Below, piece after piece: positions 22,087-33,323 of a DNA stretch of 64,000 bases. The stretch is from assembly GCA_004431415.1 (NCBI GenBank), contig QPMI01000106.1, forward strand, positions 248,001 to 312,000. Reading direction: 5' to 3'. The position numbers and the translations under genes are program-made. The notes beneath the pieces are model-generated. The model was not told where the DNA came from. It worked only from the letters and a program-made list of their open reading frames with translations, and searched no databases. Positions within the stretch are counted from its first letter, which is position 1, and each line of letters starts with the position of its first letter. The stretch comes from Cyanophora paradoxa (taxonomy: Eukaryota > Glaucocystophyceae > Cyanophorales > Cyanophoraceae).

Positions 22087-22322
22087 CTCAACCGGCTTGC
22101 GGCCAACCGCGCCGGCGGCGGAGCTAGAACCAACTCTGACAACTCAAGGGCTAGGATATCGTCGACACGAGCGTTGCTCCCGCTCAAGCGCTGTTGCGCT
22201 ACTTGCGTATTCCCTCTAGCTATCGTTATCCGAGGTTGCGGTGCCGTTCGAACCAAGAGTCACGTACCCGGGTCCCGGCGGCGCAAAGTTCTCGCAGCTT
22301 TCAGCGGCCGCAGCAGAGGTTC
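22087..22322. promoter_or_regulatory. Bidirectional intergenic region between RCC1 gene and CAP
   Basis: The two ATGs are divergent and only 236 bases apart, so this short stretch must hold the 5' untranslated regions and promoters of both. I see no TATA-like element in a convincing place. Confidence 0.45.
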
Positions 22323-24421
22323 ATGGCCACGGACGGACAATCGGAGACAGCGCTCCCTAGCCTGCTCAACCGGCTCGACGCCGTCACGCACAGGCTGGAA
22401 AAGGTTGTCGGCGTGTCTGGTTCGTCGCCCTCTGCGTGCCTTCCCGCGCCTCAATGGGCGCCGACGTACGGTCGACACAGCTGGTCCGGCCGGAATGGGC
22501 GAGGCGCGCGACTCCGAGATTGTGCTGCAGTATGAGTCCATGCTCAAGGAGGTGCTCGAGCCGTGGGTCAGCATCAGCGAGACCGTCGGCGGCGAGGTTG
22601 CGGAGCAGGCGCGCCCGCCCCACACGACCGTTGCTCCCACCGTCCCGCCGCTGAGCGCCGCCGCGCCCTCAGGCGAAGCAAGTGAAGCAGGCGTTCCAGA
22701 ACCAGCGCGACATGCTTGCGGTCGTCGCCTCGTGCAAGAAGCCGACGCAGCAGGGCGCCGTGGAGAAGCTCATTGAGCCGACCTCGCACACCCTGGCCGC
22801 CGTTGCGAACATAAAGGACAAGGCCCGCAACAGCCGCCTCTGGAACCACCTATCCGCTGTCAACGAGGGCATCCAGGCGCTCGGCTGGATCTGCGTCGTG
22901 CGCCCCTCCTTTTCTTCTTCCTTTCTTCCTCTCTGTGCTCAGCGGGCCGGCAGGACCGGAGCCCCGTCGCATTCATCGCAGAGGTCTCGCAGGCGTCCGA
23001 GTTCTACTTGAACAAGGTCCTCCTGGAGTTCAAGCTGACGTGCGCTGCGCCGCCCCGCCCTCGCGCCCCGCGCTCATCGCCTGAACCGCCGCTGCGCAGG
23101 GACCCGCTCTCCGTCTCCTGGGTGCAGGCATTCCGTGAGCTTCTGAATGGACTCCGCATCTACGTACAGGTGCCGTGCCGCCGCCCGCCCGCCCGTCTCC
23201 CGCGCGCTCACCGTGCCGCCCGCGGCCCGGCAGACCTACCACCCCGTTGCCCTGACCTGGAACGCTATCGTGCGCACGCTTCCTGCCGTGCTGTCCACGT
23301 GCGCCGCCGACCCGCCCGCCTCCCGCGCAGGGCGGCGACGTGTCTAAGTACATTGGTCTGCCGCGCCGCCCGCCGCCGCTTCGGCCGCAGCCGCCGCCGC
23401 CGCTGACGCCGGCGCGGCAGGCGGCCCGGCGGCGGTCACCTCTCCTCAGAAGACGCTCGCGGCGCGGCCGTCGGGCGCCATGACGGACGGCTCGGCGGAC
23501 CCGCGCGCCTCCCTCTTCGCTCAGATCTCGGGCGCCGGCCCCAGTGCGTCCGCCCCGCCGGCCGCGTTCGTTCCTCGCAGCGTGCCGACCATCCGCCCTC
23601 CCACGCAGACCTGCGGCACGTCGACCGGAAGAACCCGCCGCCGCCGCCGCCGGTGCCGGGCAGCTTCAACGCGCCCCCGCCCGGCAGCTTCGGCGCGCCC
23701 CCGCCGCCGGCCGCGGCCCCGGCCGGCCCGCAGTCCTTCATCGGCCGGCCGCGGGGCCCGCCGCGCATGGAGCTGCAGGGGAACAAGTGGGTGATCGAGA
23801 ACCAGCAGGGCGGCCAGTTCACGGTCGGCGAGACGCAGCTGCGGCAGGCCGTCTACATCGCCAACTGCTCTGGCATCTCCGTCACCATCGTGGGCAAGGT
23901 CACCAACGTCTCGATGGAGGAGTGCAAGAACTGCGGCGTCGTGTTCGACTCCCTGGTCGGCCTTCTCGTTTTCGATGCCGGCGTACCCCCGGATTCGACT
24001 CCCTGACGTACCCCGCGCAGGTGTCGTCGTGCGAGCTCACGAACTGCCAGGGCTGCAAGATCCAGGCCACCGGCAAGCTCCCCACCCTCTCCGTCCAGAA
24101 GAGCGACGGCACCCAGGTGCTCCCCCCCCCCTTCCGCCCGCTGTACCCCCCTGACCCTGCGCCAGGCGTACCTCTCGCGGGCGTGCCTGGACGAGCCCAG
24201 CATCGAGATCCTCACCTCGAAGATCTCCGAGTTCAACGTCCTCATCCCCAACCCCGCCGACCCCGAAGACTTCGTGCGGGCCCCGTACCCCCCCCCCCCG
24301 ACCTTCCCGCCGTTCTGACCGCGTACCCCCCTGCCCGCAGAACGAGCTGCCGATGCCGGAGCAGTACCGCACCACCATCCGCAACGGGCGCCTCTTCACG
24401 GAGGCCGTCCGCTACGGCTGA
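22323..24421 (+). CDS. CAP: Adenylyl cyclase-associated protein (CAP/Srv2)
   Basis: Twelve exons were recognised: 22323-22410, 22481-22608, 22673-22897, 22984-23039, 23100-23169, 23234-23269, 23331 onward, a poorly bounded one near 23450-23550, 23609-23955, 24021-24116, 24166-24273 and 24341-24421. The start MATDGQSETALPSLLNRLDA is the short N-terminal helix. The CAP_N helical domain follows (VLQYESMLKEVLEPWVSISE, LWNHLSAVNEGIQALGWICV, WVQAFRELLNGLRIYVQ), then Pro-rich runs. The C-terminal beta-helix CARP domain (WVIENQQGGQFTVGETQLRQ, VTNVSMEECKNCGVVFDSL, ISEFNVLIPNPADPEDF) ends MPEQYRTTIRNGRLFTEAVR-YG. CAP binds actin monomers and cofilin-actin to recycle actin; in yeast it also binds adenylyl cyclase. 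The first two introns appear to use GC donors. Confidence 0.92.
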
Positions 24422-25040
24422 GCTGTACCCCGCATCTCCCCTTCGCTTTTGAGTGCACATGAACAGCCTTTTTGCATGCTGGGGTGGGATCATTGCGCAT
24501 GCAGTGGGGAAGAGGGGCCACTCGCCTGCGCAGGCTGCGCACGACCGTCGAACCTTTTTGAAGGGCCGGAAGAAGCTTAGAAAAATGATTATTCGAAATT
24601 CTTGGGCACAAGTGAACTGCGCGCATGCGGCACTGCAGATGCGGCGCGGCGCCGGCCGCCGTCGACGTCGCGCCCCCTATATATATAAAATTACCCGCGG
24701 CCTCATCTTGACTCGGCGATCTCCCCCCCTCGCGCTAGCTATATATAGCTCCCATATATATATGCATATGCATGCGCATGCACTCCCACCTCCCCGCGGC
24801 CCCTAGATCGAGCTCGAGCTCGGCCAATTAATGCAATCGATATCCCACCGGTACCTCCTCTCCCGTAATTCCCCTGTCCCTCCTTCGAATTTCCTCCGAT
24901 CGATATCGCGATCGCGAGTATACAGCTGACGTCGACCGCGCATCGATATCGGAAAGCTCGAGCACTGCGCAGCGAGCTCGTGGCAGCGAATTTTCGAATT
25001 CGAAGTGTCGCGGCGAGAAGATAGAGCAGCCGATCGCGAG
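24422..25040. other. Intergenic, no gene seen
   Basis: Between CAP and the RING-kinase gene. It contains tata and gcatgc palindromes (agctatatatagct, catatatatatgcatatgcatgcgcatgc) and tandem gatatcgcgatcgcgag words close to the downstream ATG. No gene or RNA recognised. Confidence 0.5.
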
Positions 25041-28000
25041 ATGGCCGCAGCTGCGCATGCAGCGCCCGACGTCGACTCGCTGGACTGTTGCGTATGTCTG
25101 GAGCAGCTCCGGCAGCCCTCGACGCTCTCATGCAACCACACGTTCTGCCGGGACTGCATTCTCGCGCTCCCCGGCGTGCGCGAGGCCGTCGGCCGCCGCG
25201 AGACGGCGCGGGCGACTTGTCCACTGTGCCGGCAGCAGGCCCAAGTGCCTCCCGATGTGCCATGGCCCGTGCGTGCCCTGCGCATGCGCGCATGCGCTCC
25301 CTTGTCCATGTGCAGATCGAAATTTAAACTCTGATCATGAAATATTTTAATCTAGCCTATAGCTAGTATACGTAGATCGACGTCGATATTATCATGCATG
25401 ATCATGATCATGATGATATGCATGACGTCGACGCCTTTTGCCATTTTCAGAGGCAGCACGAGCTCGATGCGCGCCGAGCCAGGTGCTTGCCACCGAGATT
25501 CCGGCGGGGGAAATCATCCGCGGCCCCGGTGCGTATCGTAATCAAATCAAATCAAAATCAAATTAAAGCGTATTTTACGTACGCTCGCTTGCATGCACGT
25601 GATCTTTAAGACGAATATTGAATATAATATCAATATTGACGCGCCGCGGCGAGAGCAGAGATCGGCCGCGGGGCGATGGGGACCGTGTTTGCGGGGACGT
25701 GGGGCGGGCGGCCGGTCGCCTTGAAGGTCATCGAGGCGGCGGCGCTCGGCTCGGCAGGGGACCGCGAGGCAGCCGCGCGGCGCCTACGACGCGAAGCAGC
25801 GATCTTGAGGTGCGAATTCGAATATATATAATAAATTGAGACATCATTCGCACCCGCTCTAGACCTCTGCAGCAGCAGCTTTAATTTCTCACTTTCATTA
25901 ATTTTGCGGGCAGCATGGTGCGTCACCCCGGCGTGGTGCAGTTCTATGGAGTGGTGCGGGAGGCGGGCGGCGGGGTGACTTTAGTGACGGAGCGGGCGGA
26001 CACAAGCCTGCGGGCGCTGCTGGCGGATCCAGATCCGCGTCGGCGTCTGAGCCTCGCCGAGAGCCTCGACCTCGGTGCGCCGCCGCGCGCGTCTTAAGCT
26101 GCAAATTATAATTAGATGCGAATTTAATATTCGATTGGCTGCGCATGCGCGCGTGCGCGAATCGAGTTTCGAATACAGAAAGAAATTAAAAAGCCCTTCG
26201 AATTCGGATATCTAATTCGCATGTACATGTGCAGGGGAGCAGGTGCTGGCGGCGCTGGCGCATCTGCATTCGCGCAACATCGTTCATCGCGACGTCAAGC
26301 CGGGCAACATCCTAGTGCGCGCCATTCGAATTCCGGCCATGGCCACGGCTAGGCGCCGGCTTCTTAAGCTTGGACATTTAAAGCTTGCTGACGGGTTCTC
26401 GGTGTCGACAGCGACGGCGGCTGTTGGCACTTTCGCATACGCGGCACCGGAGGCCCTGAGGGGGGAGGTCCGGTGCGGTCGCGAGGCGGAAGCTGCAGCT
26501 CTAGACCTTTAATTAGATCTAGATTTAGATCTAGATCTAGAGAGGCGCTGCAACGGAATTTCTGATCATGATCATGAGCAACGGGGCCCACGCGCAGGCC
26601 GGATTTTGCTGCGGACGTATATGGGGCGGCAGTTGTGTTGAACGAGGCGCTGTCGAAAAAGGTTCCCTTTGCGGGCGTGCACCTCTATCAGGTCAGCAAA
26701 CATAAATAATAAGTTTGATTTTGCGATATTAATGCGATTCAACCGGTACCGAGATGCGGGTTTGCACACTCCGGTCGGCGCGCCCCTTCTTAGGCGCGGG
26801 CGGCAGGTAATGCAACGCGTGCTGGGGGGCCAGCGTCCGGCGCTCGCGACGGAGGGTGCGTTTGCCTGGTTGTTTCGTGCGTGTGAATTAAAGTTCGGGC
26901 CGGGCTCACGCACTGCGGCATGGGCCGGCAGGAGTGCCGTCAGCGGTGCGGGCGCTGGTGCAGCGCATGTGGACGGCGGAAGCAGCGGCGCGGCCCTCTG
27001 CGGAGGATGCGCGCCGCGCGCTCGTGGCTGCAGCTGCCTCATCATTGCAATCGGAACAGGTTTAATTTCCAGTTTCGCTTGTAATTATACAATATATCGC
27101 TCACGCGGGCTCATCTCGCGCACCCAAGGATTTTCCGGAAACGATCCAAGAATTCTCAGCGCGGCTGTCCATCCGGCATCAGAACAGCGGGGCAGTTTAC
27201 GAGTTTTCTGCACGGCATCGCGCGTTTGACGATCGCAATATCGTTTACGGAGGTGGCGATCGAGGCCCTAACGTTCAACACATTGATCGTGATCTATAGC
27301 TATATCTTTTCCGTAATGAGTGGGCGACGTTCAAAAATGCCTTCTCCTTCGTCTCCAGGATGATGATCAGCTCCTGCATCTACGGTGGCGACGTCGGACA
27401 AAGTACAGTGAGGGCCGAATCGGACATCAGCCGTCCGTTGAATTCTTGGTTTTCTTTTCGGAGATTTTTGCAGGGGCAATTGCAAGGCATTGTCCAGTTC
27501 CGTGCCCGTGCATCCGATTCGAGCAACTGGATCGACGTCAGCCGCACCAACGTTAACCCCGTCGTCCGGCTTCAGTGCGTTCATGATCAGCCGCAGCTGA
27601 ATTTAAGTAGAGTGCGGGGCTCATGATCATACTGCAATTTATATAATTACAGGGAGGGCGGAGAACTTCTGCTCGAAGTGTTGCTTGAGCGAGACCTCAC
27701 GGAAGAGCTTGATCGCTTCCGAACCTCACGCATCCTTGTCCGGACTCTAACAGGTACACGTATATACTTTGTTGGCTTCGAATTCCACATTAATATAGTA
27801 TATATTTGGAATCGCAGGGGAAACCCTGGAGTTGAACGTGCCCCTTCAATCGTTGGTGGAGGATGTTAAAAGGGGTCATCTGGGTAGTGCATGGCGCCAT
27901 CCCACGTGAGCTTGCGCTATAGCTATATATATCAATATCGTTTTATTCAGCATATGCATGGCCTTGCAATTGAATTCTCAACGCTGATCATGAATCCGCG

Positions 28001-28131
28001 GCCCTTCATGATCAGATCAGCAACGCTTGCAGTTTGAAGGAACACAACTCGCAAATGACTGCACGCTGACTGATTTCAACATACAAGAAGGGAGCACATT
28101 GTATTTAATCTTAGAACTTCGAGGAAATTAA
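25041..28131 (+). CDS. RING finger - protein kinase - ubiquitin-like fusion protein
   Basis: Phase-closed exons: 25041-25272, 25451-25528, 25659-25809, 25914-26074, 26235-26472, 26598-26691, 26807-26855 and 26932-27059. Exon 1 is a C3HC4 RING ([23 protein letters not shown]). The exon 2/3 join gives [17 protein letters not shown], a kinase glycine loop. Then come [68 protein letters not shown] and [14 protein letters not shown], so the kinase fold is complete. The Mg-binding motif reads DGF instead of DFG. A possible intron lies inside 26235-26472. After 27129 ([20 protein letters not shown]) the middle part is unresolved. The last exons, 27653-27753, 27818-27883 and 28016-28131, encode a ubiquitin-like domain ([49 protein letters not shown]) ending RGN, not RGG. 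RING and kinase are certainly one gene; including the ubiquitin-like part is likely but inferred. Confidence 0.8.
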
Positions 28132-28671
28132 ACTGGTACGCAGACTTGATTTGCAATTAAATCGGTTGCTTATGTTCTAGCTATATATAGGTTGTGCGAA
28201 TTTGCCGCGTGCGCAGTATACGTACCGTAGTACTAGTGCACGATCATTCAAATTAAATTTGTTCATGCTGCCAGGCTGCTAGTACGTTTCGACAGCTCGG
28301 TTTCTTTAGGATAAAATGTATATTTCGACCCACTGCGCCCGGGCGCCCCCCCTCCCCCCCCTCCCCTCCGGGATATCGATCCCCCCGCGGGCCGGCCCCC
28401 CCCTCCCGGGTCCCCCCGCCCCCCCGGCCCATGCGCACTCCCCCACCTAGTACCCGCACTAGTACTAGGCGCCGGCGCCCACTCGCCACCGCCGCCCACC
28501 GGTATGTATACCTGGGCACGGGCAGGTCCCAGCCCTGCCACTGATATCGATCATGACGCAGGTCCCCGCGCGCAAAGCGCTATCTTCATCGGTGATCATC
28601 GGATATCGATATTAATTACTACGAAGTCATACACACACACACACACACAATTACTGTCAGTGTATACGTCT

Positions 28672-28706
<35 letters not shown>

Positions 28707-28755
28707 TATAATACGTATACCCGAGCTAGCTAGCTTTTTTTAAGAGACAACCGTC
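28132..28755. repeat. Intergenic, C-rich tract and (CA)n microsatellites
   Basis: No gene seen. A C-rich block lies at about 28340-28450. Two CA/AC dinucleotide arrays follow at about 28630-28648 and 28673-28694, and then a tatata run. Confidence 0.7.
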
Positions 28756-29008
28756 GGGCACTAAATTACTGCGGCGTTAATTAACGCGGTTTCAAAAATG
28801 GCCCTCCTCTGAGCGAAATACCGCGGTACCAAATTAACGCGAGTTAAACAATTTGAGGCTTGTATGGGGGTAGTAATTTCAGGGGGTACTGTATGGGGCG
28901 ACTTCTCAGCAGCAAATTACCGCGGCACCAAATTACCGCGTTTTAACAAACTTTTGGCGCATTAATTTGGTACCGCGTTAGTTAAGTGCCCGCGGTACTT
29001 AAGTGCCC
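28756..29008. mobile_element. Short inverted-repeat element (MITE-like)
   Basis: The left end starts gggcactaaattactgcgg. The right end, read in reverse complement, starts gggcacttaagtaccgcggg, and both continue into ttaa-taacgcgg words. Inside are several copies of an aaattaccgcg / taccgcggtacc motif in both orientations. The 253-bp size, terminal inverted repeats and lack of coding capacity fit a non-autonomous DNA element. No clear target duplication was seen. Confidence 0.45.
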
Positions 29009-30644
29009 TACGGTACGGCGCGGGCCGGCGCCGCGCCGCGCGCGGCCCTATAGCTAGGCCTGCGCATGCGCATGCAGGCAGCAGGCTGCAGGCTGCAGCT
29101 GCCTCATAAATCAGCCGGAGTCAGGCAGCCGGAGCTCGCGATCGAGCGCTAGCTCGCCCCCGCGGCCGCGGCCGAGGGCCAAGCGCTAGCGTTAGCATAT
29201 AGCCCGCGCGCGGCCTCACTGACCAGTGAGTCGGTGCCGCGGCACTAGTACTGCGCATGCCGCCTCACCACTGCCTCACCACTACTAGCTAGTATACTGG
29301 CATGGGCTATACTACTATATATAGCTACTATGGCCCTTCAAAGGCTCGCGCGCAGTGCCGCGCACTATAGCTAGTACTCATGATCATGATCAGTGACTAG
29401 CGCTAGCTGGGCATTGGGTCGAGTCTCCGGCGACTCTAGATCTCCGCCGACTCTCCGCCGAGTCTCCGGTCAACCGGTGAAGGGAAACAAAAAACACTGA
29501 ACGATAACAAATTAAAGTTTTTTAAAAGTCGAGTCAAGGGATCCGGAAGAAAAAGGATAAAGGGATTAAAAAAACCACTCCGGATCCAGATCGAGTGAAG
29601 GGAAGAAAAAGCACAAAAAATGTTTTTTGTTTGAAGACTTGCTCCTAACCACATGTATCAATGATGTATGATTAATTTTGTTAGTCGCGCCGGTCGATAT
29701 CGACGTTCCGGAATCCGGATCCCGGGCCACTGCAGTCTGCAGTCTGCAGCTGCAGCTGGCACTGGCCGGGCTGGGGCCGGGCGCTCCCGGCGTCCCGCGG
29801 CCCGCGGGCCGCAGCCGGTCGTTCGAATTCATGATCGGATATCGCGATCGATCCGGATTCGCGCATCGATCGCGATACTATGATATCCCGATATATCGAT
29901 CGATATCGATACCGATACTGGTAACGTATACGTACTAGTATAATTTAACAGAACGATTCGATTTCGATCGGGGCCGGGGAACTTCGAACTCGAATTCGAA
30001 GAAAAAGAGCTAGGACGCTCGTAACCACGTCTTATTACCTTGTTGTCCTGACGTCATATTGGAAAAACTATAGCGCTAGCGCCGCTAGCTGAGATGCGAC
30101 TGGTTGCATGCGCATATATATATATATATACGCATGCCGCAGTGCGCGCAGCGCGCGCATGCGCAGTGCCACGTGCACGGTGACATATATATGCTACTAC
30201 TAGTACTAGTAGTACTAGCTATATATATAGCTAGTGCCGCCGCACTGCCGGGCGCCGGCGCCGGGCGCCGCTGCATGCCGCGGCGGCGCGGGCCGGCCGG
30301 ATCGGAGCCTGGCCCCGCGATCGCGATCGCGAGGCGCCGGGCGCCGGCCGGCCGCGGGAGCTCGATCGCGAGCTCGCATGCGCAGTGCACTTGCCTCGCT
30401 CGCACTCGCGTCGATCGAGCTCCCATGGCCAGAACTAGAATTCGAATAGCTCGCGCTCCTAGGACGCGCCGGCGCCGCGGGCCTCGAGCTCGCACTCGAG
30501 CTCCCAGAATAGCTCGTGCTCCTAGGACGCACTGTACATGTCCCGGCCCGCAGCGAGCTGTGCGCGCGCCGCAGCTCTCCTCATTCTGCTTCAGCGTCCC
30601 GCTGCTGCGTAAAACCCGCGCTCCTCCCGCTTTCCCGCTCTAAC
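29009..30644. other. Intergenic, palindrome-rich, no gene seen
   Basis: The sequence alternates GC palindromes (gcgcatgcgcatgc, ggcgccggcgcc) with AT ones (tatatagctac, tactagtactagtagtacta, gatatcgatcgatatcgat). An A-rich stretch lies at 29460-29640. No family-level coding signal. Confidence 0.5.
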
Positions 30645-32032
30645 ATGCCTTGCTTCGCCGGTATCCTCAAGAGCCTGCAGCGGGCGACGGCCGTCGTCGA
30701 CCGCACCTGCAGCCTAGCCCTCGACAGTTTCGTCGACGTCGTCGAGAAACTGTTCGGGCAAGCACCAAAGCCGCAGCCGCAGCCGCAGCCGCAGCCGAAG
30801 CAGCCGCAGCCCGACTCCGACTCCGAGCCCGAGGTGAGCGACAGCGGCTCGGAGTCGGAGTCCCGGAGTGAGGTGCGCGCGCGTTGCGTCCCTTTTCCAC
30901 TTCAGTAAAACTCGCCTGATCATGACGCCGGCCGCCTCCTCGTCCGCAGACTCTGGTGAAGATCTCAACAGACGTCGACGAGGTGTGTGCACGCGAACGC
31001 CTACGTATACGCGCGCGCGCATGCGCGCGCTAGCGCTGCCGCTAAAGCTTTACACATATATTTATATTTCAGGCGTATACGTATACGTATACGTAATATT
31101 GATACGTAAACGTCGTTATAAAATACTTACACTTCAAAGACTTGTACGTACGCGTACGTATACGTATACGTAATAATTATACGCGTACGTATACGTATAC
31201 GTCGACGTCGTTAAACAATACGTATACGTACACTTGTACATACGTACGCGTATACGTATACGTATTCGTATATATATATATAAACGTATCGACCGGACCG
31301 CCGCTGCAGCTGACGCGCACTTCTCCTTTTTCGTTGCGCAGCTGCAGCTGCAGGACAATTCAGCGGACAGCGATGTGGAGGTGTGTGTTGCACGTTGCAA
31401 TTGCGCTGCGCTACTAGCAGCGCTAGCTATAGCCCTTTCTCGCGTTTTTTCGCTGACGTCGATCCGTCCGCGTATATCAGATCACAGCTGCAGCTCCGGC
31501 CGCGGCCGAGGATCCAGCGATCGACGACGCAGCTGCAGCCCCGACCACAGCAGCAGCTGCAGCGCCGGCGCCGGCCGCGGATGCAGCTGCAGCAGTCAAC
31601 GACGTCGACGCAGCAGCGGCCCCGGCCTCAGCAGCTGCAGCGCCAGCGCCGGCGCCGGCCGCGGATCCTGCAGCCGAAGAGTGCAGCCAGCGGCCGGTCC
31701 TCTACGGGATGATGACGAATATTAATATTGATTCGAAGCTGCAGCGGGGCTCCCGGCTCCCCAAGCCCGTCAGCCCCGAGATGGCAGCCCTTAGGGGCGC
31801 CTTCCTAGCCGTCGGCAACAACTCCAGCGATGTCGACGAGTCCGGCATGCGCGTGCGCAGCTGGTGCAACTGGCACGGCGCCGTAGCGGTGGAGCTGGCC
31901 TGCCAGATTGCAGCCATGCCATCAGCGCCGCGGCCGGGGCGGCTCAGCAAGCCCAGCTCGGCAGCCTCCTGCAGCAACGCGGCGCAAGAGCTGGCATGCG
32001 TCCTCGCAGCCATCCGGACAGCTGCAGCCTGA
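30645..32032 (+). CDS. Disordered acidic, Gln/Pro- and Ala-rich protein of unknown function
   Basis: Four exons close in phase: 30645-30872, 30950-30982, 31342-31380 and 31481-32032, giving about 283 residues. Exon 1 encodes MPCFAGILKSLQRATAVVDR, an amphipathic start, then a PQPQPQ run and an acidic Ser/Glu stretch (DSDSEPEVSDSGSESESRSE). Exon 4 begins with a long Ala/Pro stretch and ends with a more ordered part (MMTNINIDSKLQRGSRLPKP, RVRSWCNWHGAVAVELACQI). No domain recognised. The intron at 30983-31341 is packed with tacgta/gtatac alternation. A 50-bp minisatellite starts about 30 bases after the stop. Confidence 0.65.
31070..31285. repeat. TACG/TATACG alternating microsatellite within an intron
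   Basis: Several blocks of gtatacgtatacgtatacg separated by short spacers, ending in a tatata run. They lie entirely inside the second intron of the 30.6-32.0 kb gene. Each block is self-complementary. Confidence 0.8.
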
Positions 32033-32063
32033 GGCCCCGGCCCAACCCAGCGAGCAGCTGCAG

Positions 32064-33215
32064 CCTCTGGCCGCTGAAGCTCGCTCCTCCATCGGGGCGG
32101 GCGGATTTGGTCTCTTGTTTGGCCTCTGAAGCCTGCTCCTCCATCGGGGCGGGCGGATTTGGTCTTGTTTTGGCCTCTGAAGTTTGCTCCTGCTTCGGAG
32201 CAAGCGGATTTGGTCTTGTTTTGGCCTCTGAAGCTCGTCCCTTCTTCGGGGCGAGCGGATTTGGTCTTGTTTGGCCTCTGAAGCTCGTCCCTTCTTCGGG
32301 TCGAGCGGATTTGGTCTTGTTTGGCCTCTGAAGCCCGTCCCTTCTTCGGGTCGAGCGGATTTGGTCTTGTTTTGGCCTCTGAAGCTCGTCCCTTCTTCGG
32401 GGCGGGCGGATTTGGTCTTGTTTGGCCTCTGAAGCTCGTCCCTTCTTCGGGGCGGGCGGATTTGGTCTTGTTTGGCCTCTGAAGCTCGTCTCTTCTTCGG
32501 GGCGGGCGGATTTGGTCTTGTTTGGCCTCTGAAGCTCGTCCCTTCTTCGGGGCGGGCGGATTTGGTCTTGTTTGGCCTCTGAAGCTCGTCCCTTCTTCGG
32601 GGCGGGCGGATTTGGTCTTGTTTGGCCTCTGAAGCTCGTCCCTTCTTCGGGGCGGGCGGATTTGGTCTTGTTTGGCCTCTGAAGCTCGTCCCTTCTTCGG
32701 GGCGGGCGGATTTGGTCTTGTTTGGCCTCTGAAGCTCGTCCCTTCTTCGGGGCGGGCGGATTTGGTCTTGTTTGGCCTCTGAAGCCCGCCCCTCCATCGG
32801 GGCGGGCGGATTTGGTCTTGTTTGGCCTCTGAAGCTCGTCCCTTCTTCGGGTCGAGCGGATTTGGGCTTGTTGCAATTGGGCCTCTGAAGCTCGTCCCTT
32901 CTTCGGGGCGGGCGGATTTGGTCTTGTTGGGCCTCTGAAGCTCGTCCCTTCTTCGGGGCGGGCGGATTTGGTCTTGTTTGGCCTCTGAAGCTCGTCCCTT
33001 CTTCGGGTCGAGCGGATTTGGTCTTGTTTGGCCTCTGAAGCTCGTCCCTTCTTCGGGGCGGGCGGATTTGGTCTTGTTGGGCCTCTGAAGCTCGTCCCTT
33101 CTTCGGGGCGGGCGGATTTGGTCTTGTTTGGCCTCTGAAGCCCGCCCCTCCATCGGGGCGAGTGAATTTGGTCTCATTTTCTGCTGAAAGCTCGCCCCTC
33201 CGTCGGGGCGGGCCG
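32064..33215. repeat. Minisatellite, 50-bp unit, about 23 copies
   Basis: The unit contains gcctctgaagctcgtccctt followed by cttcggggcgggcggatttg and gtcttgtttg. Spacing between successive ggcgggcgga words at 32401 and 32451 is exactly 50. Copies at both ends are diverged (cctccatcgg versus cttcttcgg variants) while central copies are nearly identical, as expected for an array that expands from the middle. On the minus strand all three frames stay open for hundreds of codons because the unit has no stop in any phase. These long frames repeat every 50 residues and are most likely not genes. Confidence 0.95.
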
Positions 33216-33323
33216 AGGCGTCGCTGAAGTGGTTTTTCGCCGCAACAGCGATTCTTTGCATGCCATGATGCCACTAAATTTTAATTGCAATAGTACCGGC
33301 CGCAGACACTAGATAATGACAGT

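Noticed and set aside
28500-28745. CRISPR-like or regulatory array suggested by CA repeats
   Set aside because: Simple dinucleotide microsatellites without spacers; the genome is eukaryotic.
31702-33274. Three overlapping minus-strand frames of 310-519 codons
   Set aside because: They are products of the stop-free 50-bp minisatellite and repeat the same 50-residue cycle; no start context or domain.
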